Source: Branchiostoma floridae (lineage: Eukaryota > Chordata > Leptocardii > Amphioxiformes > Branchiostomatidae). Taken from it: a stretch of DNA of 64,000 bases. Below, piece by piece: positions 22,761 through 34,100 of this stretch. The DNA lies in contig NC_049994.1 of assembly GCF_000003815.2 (NCBI RefSeq), forward strand, positions 1,136,701-1,200,700. Direction: 5' to 3'. The translations under genes and the position numbers were made by a program. The notes below the pieces were generated by a model, which saw nothing but the letters and a program-made list of their open reading frames with translations, was not told the DNA's origin and made no database searches. The stretch's first letter is position 1. Each line of letters begins with the position of its first letter.

Positions 22761-23200
22761 ATCGAGGAAATGTTACTTGGCGGAAATCGCGGGAAAATTG
22801 GCCAGTTTAGATTTGATAAGTAAGTTTAACAATGGCGAGAATGATCATTTCCTCATCAATATTTATCGTTAGAATGTTTTGAACTGTAAATCTAAACAAG
22901 TGTGTTTGTTACCTGTGCAATGTTTATATGAATAAACATACATTTTGCCAGCACGATGTTGCAGCAACATGATAACTTTATGTCTGTATTATGCCACTTT
23001 TATTGTTGAAGGCGCGTAAGCAAATGAACAAGCATGACAAAAGAAATGTTATGATACTATTTATTCGGTAACATTCACTTTTATTCACGATTCTAATTTG
23101 CAATGCCTGCAAACTCCGATCGGAATCACCCGGACCTTGTACGATTTAAAATTCATTTAACGTGAAATTGGAATTTATGACGAATCCGACACGTTAGTTC

Positions 23201-23229
23201 AAGGAGCTTTTATCAGATAAAAGCTCCTT
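23201..23229. repeat. Perfect 14-bp-arm palindrome
   Basis: AAGGAGCTTTTATC, one A, then GATAAAAGCTCCTT. The right arm sequence recurs at about 36180 inside the hAT-like element. Confidence 0.85.
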
Positions 23230-23299
23230 GGTTAGTTCAGATTCTTTTCTCAGTAGTCACGCTTCCTATTTTCATAGTTTAAAAACTATCGACAAAAGA

Positions 23300-25300
23300 A
23301 GCGTTAAAGAATGTTTTTCTCCTGGTGCGAACTGTAAACACACGTCACCCACCACTCGTCTCCGATGTGACGAAGCCATTCGCGCCATTTTTATTGGATT
23401 TTAGACGGACTCGACAGTCGAGCCGTCCACCGCGGCCTTGGCATCGTTTCCTCGCGATCGGTGTCAGCCCTGACTGCACCGCTGCCCCTTGTCGTTGTCC
23501 CTCAACTTAGTTGTAGTAGAAGCAATAGTTTCCGCGTCGTCCACTTGTTGACAGGTCGACGCCTTAGCGAGATACTTGTGTATGTTATCCAGTCCCAAAC
23601 ATCGCAGTTTCTCGGTTTATTTTCGCAAAGTTTCGTGCCTCTTCTTGATTGACGTTATGTTACCGCCTTTGTTGGAGCCGCTGCTGGCTGTGATTGGTCG
23701 CAAGTTAATTCGATTTTTCGCATAAAGGGGCACGCCCTGTCTAATCGGTATATCTAAAGACTGCAGCCAAGGCTGTTGTCATGGTAACGACACGTATAAC
23801 AACATTTCCCACATGCGAATCGGGTTGGGCACGTCTTGTAAAATTAGCGTAGCGGATCCGCTGCAAGTATAAACTTCGACCCCTATATGTTGTTTTTGGT
23901 ATGTTTTTGTCGACACATCTTGGCTTCCGGGTATCGCTCCGAGGACGCAAACACTGAAGCACCCCGGGCAGCTTGACCGATAATGTCATCGCTACGGGCT
24001 TTCGAAATTCATTAGGATATTGTGAGATTTTAGGTCCTACAATTTTCTTGCAAATCAGATATGTTAGACCAGATGGTACATTTTTACTTCCTGTATACTG
24101 TATAGGTGTAGTTCCCGGGGAAAATTTTGTTTGTAAATACGGCGTCGTTGAAAATAGTCTCTTAACTATACGTTTCAATGGGGGCGAGAAACTGGGGTGT
24201 GCCCCTAAATGTTCCATTTTCGAGCAGGGGTTATTTGAGACAGTTAAATGTTGTATGGGAAAAGCTATGGCTGAAATATGCTGTATTTGCTCCTAAGCAA
24301 ATGTCGGCCTTTCTAGTTGACAACTTCTTTTGTTGACAAGGGAATATCATATTCAGCATCCCTCCCGTTAAACACGCAACGACTGAAACTGGCTAATTCA
24401 AATGCTGACTAAAGAAAGAAATTTTAACTGATTTAGAAAACCAATGGTACTCTCCTCCGTTTTTATGTCTGGAGACGTTTTTGTCAATCTATGACCCTTA
24501 CTCCAGAGGGACGATAGCTTTCAGCGTTTAGTAATCATGCAGTAGGAAGGTAGCAGCCATGCGATACACCTACTCACCTTCCCTCTAACAACATTAGCGA
24601 CTTTTCAATGCTTCCTTCTGCTTCTCAACCCCGTTGAATTAGACAAGGCGCAAGCAACAATGTCAGCAATTGTTTGGTGTTATTACGGGGATTGAGTGTT
24701 GACTTTCCAGTCGTTTGGCGCTTTCATCTCTCCATAGCTTACCACAACAACTTGACATCGAGCAGTGCAAGGAAGTAGAAATTCATTCCATTCAAGGCCT
24801 CCGCAGGCGATTATATCAGCTAACCGTGCTGCCTTAAACGGCAGTATGGCGGACTGACACCTGTATTTCCACTTACAAGAATGTGTACGTTTTAATCTCA
24901 GCTCTACTATAAATCTGTGTACGTACCGAAACGCGCTCGTCACTGCGAAACTATCTTTGACATGCTGACATTATAGGTGCGGCCTTTTAGCGTTTCCTCA
25001 ATTCAATGTTCCACTTCGATGCCTTAAGACCGAGCATTTGATTATAGAGCTTCCAGTACGGTCTTTGCTTCATGAGGGAGGTAGGAAGCAAGTATAGTTA
25101 GCAAAACGAACTGTCTGGGACCCGATAAAAACTGTCCTGTGTTCCGTGTCTGTAAAGTCGCATACGGGGCCACCTGTTACTGTTGCTCGCAGGCGGTGTT
25201 GTTACAGTTCTAAACTTGTTGTATCAAACCACTGTATCTCCGTCGCCATCAACTCTATTTGGACTTCACAGGCAGTGAGAAATATACAGTTAAAGTTTGA
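23300..25300. other. Non-coding stretch, no supported exon
   Basis: Short frames only; an ACTTGTTGACAAC-like segment near 24320 belongs to the dispersed repeat seen at 30.97 kb. Confidence 0.4.
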
Positions 25301-25305
25301 CTCAC

Positions 25306-25438
25306 CTGCCGTCATACCCGTGTTTGCATCAATTCCTCGCAACAAGAGCGCCAATGTCAAAGTCGGAACAAGTAGTGAATGTATCCATGTGTTCACACAT
25401 CTGTACTTCCTCCTGGGCTGTCCTGTACTGTATCCCAT
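25306..25438 (-). CDS. First coding exon with signal peptide of TSP1/Thr-rich protein
   Basis: From ATG 25438 the minus strand encodes MGYSTGQPRRKYRCVNTW and then the hydrophobic segment IHSLLVPTLTLALLLRG, a plausible signal peptide. The exon ends at 25306 with GACGGCAG|GTGAGTC in phase 1, which joins in frame to the phase-1 TSP1 exon at 20548. An in-frame ATG at 25498 could lengthen the N-terminus by 20 residues. The protein would enter the secretory pathway. The assignment rests on hydrophobicity, donor quality, strand and phase; intermediate exons may exist. Confidence 0.6.
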
Positions 25439-25439
25439 C

Positions 25440-27574
25440 TCACGTCCTCGAGGAGTCAACGTGAAAAATATCTGGTGTCTAACCCACACACACGCCAAGA
25501 AACTCTGTAGACGTATCCTCTACTGCCGCTGTCTCCAAAGCTGGCTTACATCTGTGCGTTAAGCTGGAGTACAAGACATGCCCGTTAAGACAGGTGCAGG
25601 TAGTGAGCCAGCGGACACCGCTACTCTTGTTTGGGCGTGGTGTCGTCTGGCACGTTTGACAGTCGCCCCCGCTTATCTGTAAGACCGCTCAACAGTTCGA
25701 TCCCTGTACCCGATATTCTTACACACCACTGCCCAAACAACCACGCCAGGGTCGGCACACTAGTTCCCTGTGTACAGGTGAACTTCACGCTAAACCAAAC
25801 ATCACGTCATGTTTGCACTCTACTGTTTGCCGCTATTACAACGCTTCTGTAAATATAACGTGTTTCAGTGAGCTGAATAATCTCAACAGATCCTATAACA
25901 AATAACAGAATTTGCTTTGAATTGTTAGTGTTTGGTTTTCATTCGAGTGATCTAATACATAGCAACGACACAAACTGAAATTTACATAATCCTGTGTATT
26001 GTGAAAGGGCTGAATCTGGGGCATGCCGTGGTGCAGGACTCAACACTGAATAGACGAGTGACTTCCCTTAGGCCGAACATAATGAAGGGGTCAATGGTGG
26101 CGCACGCTCCGTCAGCCTAGATTATGACTTGTTTTTCTATCATGTTTAGAATATTACTATGACGATGCTAGTTACATTTATGAAAAATGGAGCGTTTGCC
26201 TGCCTAATTGTGTCTGTTTGTTTGTTTGTTGACCACCAAGACAACTCAAGAGAGGCTGAAGGGATTGGTTTCATATGTAGTATGTACACTGTACAGTGTA
26301 AAAAGGTTGTGAAAAAAAAAAAAAGGATTCGTCTTGAAATGATGAAATGTTGAACCCTGACGGCTTTCCTGGGTACTGCAGTGGAACAAGAGGAAGATAG
26401 TGGTATTTCCTGTCAATATGGTCTATTTTTCTTGCTCAGGAGTGCTAATGAGTCTTTGAGTTAGTTTTAGTCACAAGGAACGTCCTGCCAATAGCGTAAA
26501 ATTTATATTTTTTTAAACATTAACATTATGTCAATAGTGAAAAATCAAAATCCTCATTAACAAGAAAATCCTGTCAATGGTGCATATAAACTGTTATTGC
26601 CTGCTATTGGTGCATATAAACTATTATTTTCTATTGACAGCATGCTGAAGTCTTCATGTATACAGGAACATCCTATGGATAGAGCAAACAATTCTTATTA
26701 GCATCCTATCAATAGCCTTGGCTAAAACATTGCAACAAGAATTTTAATTGATGAGGCATCATACAAAGATGTGTGAAAATGAGTTATACATTAGTTTTTA
26801 GGTGCCCATAGGATGTAATCCATTGAATTAAACCAGTATAGCCTGAGCCTTTGCCTGACTAAAATCGCACTCCTAGCGGCCGGCCCTACAATTGCCGCCG
26901 CCCCCGGGAGGGGGCCATTAACCCCAGCCAGCGAGAGATGTGTAAACACAGGCTAGCCTGAGCCCCAAGCCTTACATGACCTGTCTCAGACAGACCAGGC
27001 TTACCCAGAACAAAGCACATGATCCAGGGTTGGGCCGACATGCGGTAAGTGGCCAACACTCCGGTCGGGGCTGAACATGGACATCTAACACCTGTAACTA
27101 AAAATATGGCAAACGTACCAAAAAGTGAACGCACTTTTCTGGTTAAGTGTGAGTGGGTGAGTGAGTGAGTGTGCGTGCGTACGTTCGTGCGTGCTTGCAT
27201 GCGCGTGTGTGTGAGAGTGAGTGAGAGAGAGGGGGGAGAGTGTGAGAGTGGGGCATGAAATGTATGATATAATGTTGACAAGTTTATTTGTAAAATCATG
27301 CCCGAAGGCTAATTGCGTTATCGCTATATTGTTCGTGAAGCGTCGTTGTACTAGTACAGAAATTGTGGACTTTGATCAACTATACTGTCACACAGGTCGG
27401 GACTATATTTGTGCACCATTATATCAATCTAAGCGTGTCAAAGTTCGGCATGGGTAGCCAAACGTACACGTAACGGCATGTGACGAAACTTGAACATGTT
27501 CACAACATTGGTTACCGACATCTTCTTTAAGTGCTAAAAAATCACTGTGTACTGTGGACTGAGTACTGACTCCG
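25440..27574. other. Intergenic stretch between divergent first exons
   Basis: Contains small tandem GGTGCATATAAACT units near 26580-26630 and a GT/GAGT-rich simple repeat at about 27150-27250. No exon recognised. It may hold promoters for the minus TSP1 gene and the plus SLC49A4-like exon. Confidence 0.45.
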
Positions 27575-27926
27575 ATGGACGCAGTAGGTCGTGACAGGCG
27601 GACTTCTTCCGCAACGGAGTATGATCCAATTCTGAACCGGATCAGGGCGGCTTCGTACACCGGGGTTACAAGCAACAACCATTCTGTGAACACCAAGACT
27701 TCGTCCGGACAATGGCGAGTGTACAGGCGGAGATGGTACATCCTCCTTTTATTCTCACTGGTGTGTTTTGACCAGTCGGTGGTGTTGAACACATGGGCAC
27801 CGATCTCGGACTCAGCCAAGCTGGTGTTCGGTTGGACTGATGGAGATATCTCCCTTCTCAGCAACTGGGGCAGCATAACGTTCGTCAGCCTGGCCTTGGT
27901 GGGTCCATGGGTCATTCAGACGCTAG
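27575..27926 (+). CDS. Isolated SLC49A4-like first exon (plus strand)
   Basis: Encodes an N-terminal cytosolic segment, then RRRWYILLLFSLVCFDQSVV, LNTWAPISDSAKLVFGWTDG and a second hydrophobic segment. It ends in phase 1 at CGCTAG|GTAAAC. The TM1-loop-TM2 pattern, especially WxPISDSAKLV and a following W(T)DGDISLLSNWG, matches the two minus-strand first exons at 40.2 and 41.4 kb and SLC49A4/DIRC2 proteins generally. The phase is the same as theirs, yet no matching exon 2 was found downstream on this strand up to 31 kb, and the neighbouring SLC49A4 gene runs the other way. It may be a duplicated, inverted fragment, or the start of a gene whose rest lies in the gap at 28902-29001 or beyond. Confidence 0.75.
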
Positions 27927-28901
27927 GTAAACACACTTTACGCTTTTAAGCCAAGGGCACAACCCGCCGTGCGTGCAATTTGTCCGTACGTTTTTTTTGG
28001 GGAGGCCACGTCCGCCACGTATTTCTGAAAACGTTCAGACTGTACAGGGCAGGCGCGTCGCCGGTACTGGCACGTACGGTACGGGGGGCGAATCCGCAGG
28101 CCGATGGCACACAAAGTTTTGCCTGCACGTAAAGTTCTACGGCGTGTCTGCGTACTCCAAAATCCGTCGAATTCCATACGAGTTCGTAAGGAGGAGGTAT
28201 TTACCATTTACGGATCCCAAACGATTGCCCACGTTTTGGCACGTAGACAGCACGTATTTGCACGTACAGTTGTGCCCTTAGCTTTACACGGTAATAGGAG
28301 TTTAGAGACCTCACACCACAGTGAGATATCTGATTTTTCAATAAATTTATGATGAGCATAATCTATTCTTTACCAGAAATCAATATTAGCATTGATTATG
28401 CAAAAGAGTTCTATATTTACATAACATATACACAGTGACGTTCACATCTCAAGTAGGAAATTCCCATCATTTACCAAAAAGAAATTGTGGCATTTTCGTA
28501 TAAATTATGCTCCGATTTGCATAATGTGTATCTGCTACTATTGGACCTGCCGTAAAATACACACGTGTCACGTAAGTCCTTATTCACAAAATTTACATTC
28601 AGAGACAGCAAGTGAATGTTATGGATGACAAATATGCACATTGATGTTAGCCTGTTTTTGAAAGAAAAACAGCAGAATTTCATCGTAAAATACTATCAGA
28701 ATGCATTTTGTAAAATTCCCATTGAAAATGTATTCGACCGCATTATTTCGTCTAAAAGCTGCCATATAGGCTCCAAAATGTATTTTCAGGGCGATTTGCG
28801 ATTATACACGTCCTTTACAAGTAAGAATCAGAAAAGAACCGGAAATGACCCATTTTGCTTGTAAACGCTTCTTTTAACCTCCCTCGAAAACCAAGAGTGG
28901 A

Positions 28902-29001
28902 NNNNNNNNNNNNNNNNNNNNNNNNNNNNNNNNNNNNNNNNNNNNNNNNNNNNNNNNNNNNNNNNNNNNNNNNNNNNNNNNNNNNNNNNNNNNNNNNNNN
29001 N
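28902..29001. other. Assembly gap (100 N, probably unknown size)
   Basis: Exactly 100 N, the usual placeholder for a join of unknown length. Confidence 1.
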
Positions 29002-31109
29002 TAGAGATATGAATTATTACACAAACAAAATTTCATTTAGATCAGACAACTGGAAGTGGGTCAGGACCATTACTTATTGCACGCCCCTCGTACATGTACA
29101 TAGTACACATTTGTATACATTGTCACAGTATTATAATAATGAAATGTTTGAGGTACTGAAGACAAATGAATACTCATCACAAGACACATTTTTTAAATTC
29201 TCATTCATTTCTTTTTCATACAACGTACTGTATAACACCATGGTAGATCAGCGACAGTTGATCACGCCATCACTGTCAAAGGTGGACTGTTTGTAGCACT
29301 CATGCTGAGTAACCAGTGAGTGGTTTTCGAATTTGACAGCTATAGAAATTACAATGACATGTCAATACTCAATAAACCTTTTATTCTATAAAAATTCAGA
29401 ATTTTCTTTTCATAACAATTTGCCCACAACAATCCTATTCTCAAGAGATGAAGTAGTAAAATATACCATCCTGTACAGGTGTCAACTTCTGATTTCTATC
29501 TCCACATTGGATCAGTATCTCAGGACATGACATTCATGGCAGTCTGACACTGATTCCAAACTTCTCCATAAGATAATGGCTTGTTCTTATTGAAATGTGC
29601 AAATTGTCTTCACGACCTGATTTGATTCAAATTAAAAGGCAACATCATTGATTTCTTCATTTTTCCACAATACTTATCACAAAATGCAATTAGCATTGGT
29701 TGATGGTTTGGAAGAAATTATTGCCACGGGTGGGATTCCACCTCTGAAAGCAGCTGTTACCTGAGAGGCCACAAAAATGTAACATTATTCAGTTCCAATC
29801 TAGCCTCAAATCAAATTTCTGGCTTTCTGACAGAACAATATTAAAGGAGTATTTGAAAACCATCTCACTGATGAAAAAAATATGGTAATGACTGTAGTAA
29901 TGTATACGTTATTGCTGTTTGATGCTTTCATTGTTGTTTTCTTGACTTGATGTAAGAAAGCTGCCAAGTTTCTGTCTGTTCACACATCCTTATACTCCTA
30001 GAAGAAGTGCAGACCCAAATTGAAACTCATTATGAAGAAAAAAAAGCCAAAATTACCTTTCAGTTATCAGGAACGTATGCTACATGTATGCTTGCCTACA
30101 AATGAATGGGTCAAAGACAAAATAGCCTGTCATTTTTTCAGCCACACTTAATGGATATACTTTCCTCCAAAATAAGTTAGGTTTGCCTGACAAAAAGCTG
30201 ATCTATTTTGTAAACCTAAAATTACTCATTTGCACATTTCACTGAGAACAACTAGAATAAAATAGGACGAACATTTCATGTACAAATGTGCATGTTCATC
30301 CACTTTGTGTAGGCATGAAGATGGTGATCTTAAAACCATTTTGAATCTCCATCCAGCTATATATCAGCAAATATTAGTTTCTTGGACATGTTTCCTCCTT
30401 TATCATAAACCATCTATAAAATGGCAAGATGAGGTCAATATTGCACAATTTTCAAACATTGTGAAACACATTGTGAAACTCAGTTTCACCTTAACGTTGA
30501 ATAGTACATGTATGACAATCACAGCATGTAAACAATAAACATCAAGTAAAGAATTTAAAATGCCATCATTAAAACGATACAATAGATTTTGTTTTTAAAG
30601 TAGCAGCAAGGAACACCATATGTGCTGTCAGGATAACAAGACATTCTTAAAACAAAGGACCTGAGAAACTGCAGCACTAGTAACTTTGGTGTAATAATAC
30701 TAAATGTAAATTAATACTTTTTCTCATTTTTAAATTTCACCCATACCACAGATATGGAAGAAATGAATTGTCTTTCCTGGTGTATCTTCTTTTTCTTCTC
30801 CTGTCAAATCTTTGAATCGATTTATCTCCGCAATTTCTAGACTAAATGACATGGAATTAGCACAAGGGTAGAGTGGGCTGGACTTTTTTCTCCATTTTTG
30901 TGATATGTGCCTTTAAATGGTTTTATGAGATTTAAATGATTCTATTGAGATTTTTTGGCCATTCTTAGATGGGTGAAATGTGCTGTATTAGCTTGCAACT
31001 GTTGCCTGTCTAGTTATCGTTGACTCATCAACAGATCAGTAGGACTGCTTAAGTTCATCATTTTTCCAGAGTATTTTCACTTTTTTTATCATTCAGCAAC
31101 ACCAGGTAT
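29002..31109. other. AT-rich non-coding stretch, 3' flank of SLC49A4-like gene
   Basis: No exon recognised. 30733-31020 is a diverged copy of the repeat at 21493. TACATGTA-type palindromes are frequent from here to about 40 kb. Confidence 0.5.
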
Positions 31110-34100
31110 TTAACCTTTTCCATCTTCACTAATGCTGCCATCATTGATAAGATGTTGAGTCTCATCATTCCCTTCTGAGCCGGCTCCTGTGTCCAGATGG
31201 AGACGTCTGTAGTTCTCCCTGAAGACACAGAGGAGTGGTACGGAGCATGCCACACCTCCAAGAGCTGCCCAGTTCATCCACGTGACACCTGCAGACACAA
31301 GGAACAGATCAACAGGTCATACATATACATTTTGTACAATGTATGTCATGTCATGTACATTTGTATATCAGAAGACTGGGCACACATTTGGTGGGTTTCT
31401 CTCTTTGTATTGTTACTGACTTCTCGACTTCCAAATTATATTGGATGATCTTTATGAACATGTGGGCTAAATGTAGTAGTTATAACAATATTACCATTGT
31501 ACATGAAAGACTACAGTAAAATACCATTACTGGTAAAGTTACATGTAGTGTTGTCAGTCCACAGTTAGACATACAAACACATAAAGCTATACTGCCATTA
31601 AATATACATGTATTGTTTGCAAAGCCATTAAACATACATGTATAAGGCTATGCTACCAATATACAGTATACAGTATAGTATAGATTGAATAAATGCGGCT
31701 CATAAATAGTAATTGAAGTTGTTTGGCTGTGAGTTTGTTATTCATGGCTCTTTCCCCGTGGTCGAGGATGTGAGGGAAGTTCTGGATGGTCTGCAGGCCC
31801 TCATGTGGCTGAGCAGTCCTATCTTCGAAAGACACACTCTGATGCACTGCTGGCATGTGAACTGGGCCGAGGACACGGTCTGGTCATCAGCTGCCTCCTT
31901 TCTCCTCTTCCTTCTATCTTCAGCATGATCGTGTCGCTATTTCTCAAGGACCTCTGCGGCCCGCCGTGTCAAAGTTTGTTAAAAGATAATTTAAAAGCTA
32001 TAGTACCCAAACCCTCTTAGTCTTATAACACATATCTTCCCCTTGTTCAAACAAGGCTCGGACATGTTGTAAGGGATTGCTATCGTCTTTCGGAAGGGAC
32101 CTAAAACGGGGTTCCCGACCTAAAATGGAACTACCTTGTTCCTATCTGGCCTGACGAACTCTAAGAGTTCTCTATGATAATACTTAGTGCATACCAACTT
32201 TTTGTTGTACAATGTTGTCTGAAGATGTCATCACATCATTTTCTATACAAATGCCTTTTACTACCAGTAGACAAGTAGCCAAAGGAAATTGTTTCAAAAA
32301 ACTTCACTTACCAACTTTGGGAAGAAGAGGAACCAGGAGGAAGATGAGAGCAAAGAGGTTGTTTCCCCAGGTCATCACTCCTGCACTGACAGCCTCTTCA
32401 ATAGGGTATGTGGTCTCCATCACCAGCTCCAGGAACAGGGGAATACTCGCGTTCACACTCACCATGGTCAGGATGAAGGAGATGTACAGACTCACTGGGA
32501 AACACAAGCACAGTAAGCTCACCATTACACAGGACACAAGTACATTTCTACATGTACCACTACGAGGGGTGTTCACACTCACCATGGTCAGGATGAAGGA
32601 CATGTACAGACTCACTGGGAAACACAAGCACAGTAAGCTCACCATTACACAGGACACAAGTACATTTCTACACGTACGACTACGAGGTACGACTACAAGG
32701 CACCCAGAGCAATTCTTTTCGTCTTTTTAATTTCAATTTTCAAGTCATTTTTGCACACAGTAAGGTTAAATAACACTATCTCATTGCATATCGACCTTCA
32801 TTGAACAAAGATGAGACGTTGTTGGGTGGTGAGAAGTCATTGAAAATCTGAGCGCTGCACGTGCCATTATTTCAAATTTCAAACGCCCGCGAACATGACC
32901 AATGAATCCCAAACGCTTCCAGAGATATTGTCACTTGTTCAAATAAGGTTTCGATTTGTGAATGGGCAAATCAGATTCAATTCGCTCTGCGACCTCATGC
33001 CTTCAAAAATCACAGAAAATTACTGACGGGAAACCGTTAGTGGCTTGACCCTGACCCTTGATTTATTGAGGGACATAATAAATCAAAGGTTTCTGTTTGC
33101 GGCATGTTTGCGCGTCCTTTTAAATGCTGAAAGTACGAAAAAATTATACAAATGTGCTAGCACGTTGAAGTAAATGTCAATATCGCACCGATTGTCTCAT
33201 CCAGAATATTTTCAATTTCAATGCTCTAAAAATTGCTCTGGGTGCCTTTAACAAATTATTAGCCTCACCAAGAAATAAGGTGCAAGGCTCAAATTTCGCG
33301 GTACAATCATTAGTATGCAGTCTTTTATCAATATCCTCTAAATTCCAAATCATTGTGGTCATTACTTAGCAGACTCCTTTTGAAATTCAGTAGGCAAGTG
33401 GCAAGAAAACCAAGGATGAACTGTGATCATAGCTGTGTGGGTTGTGTTGCCCATGCCATGGTGCCTATGACACATACATGTACCTTTTCCAAGGTCAAAA
33501 TATTCACCAGGTGGCATGTCAGGGGAATTGAACCCAGGACCTATGGGATCTGGGCTAAACACCTTAACTGTTTCACCAAGACAACACCACTCCATTATAC
33601 TAAGGCCTAGGAAAAAAATGTTGTGTTTCCTGTTTCAGTCCTGAAAAAATTAGGGTCGGTAGGTAGGGATTATCTTTTTATTTGTTGTAATTTTTTTAGG
33701 CTAGCCTAAACTCTACAGATACATGTTACAATACAGTTGAACAAAGTAAACTGAAATACATGAGGACACTCGTCTTTCAATGTCAAACTTTGTGCATATA
33801 AAAAGATACATTTTATCCTTTATTAGATGGGACAAGCAGTGTTTTTACTTCAATAGGAAGCAGGCAGAATAAAAATGCTAAGTAGAAGCTATGTGACTCC
33901 ACTACTAAAAAAAGTCTAGGGTCGGCAGGTTTTTCTAGGGTAGGTAGGGAAACAGAAAGCACTTTTTCCTAGGCCTAACAGGCAACACCACACAATGCAA
34001 CAGGCATTTCACTGTAATACCAGAAGAATATGCCTCTCTATAGTGCTAATACCCCCCTCACATTAGGTGAAAATCGATCGGACGACGAGTCTGCGAGCTC

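Noticed and set aside
22468-22761. Minus-strand 97-codon frame starting SQLTLPKSNL
   Set aside because: Shared with a repeat at 35.9 kb where the frame decays; no family recognised, so recorded only as a repeat.
24683-24943. Minus-strand 86-codon frame with several Cys
   Set aside because: No domain pattern, no convincing splice sites, not conserved elsewhere in the window.
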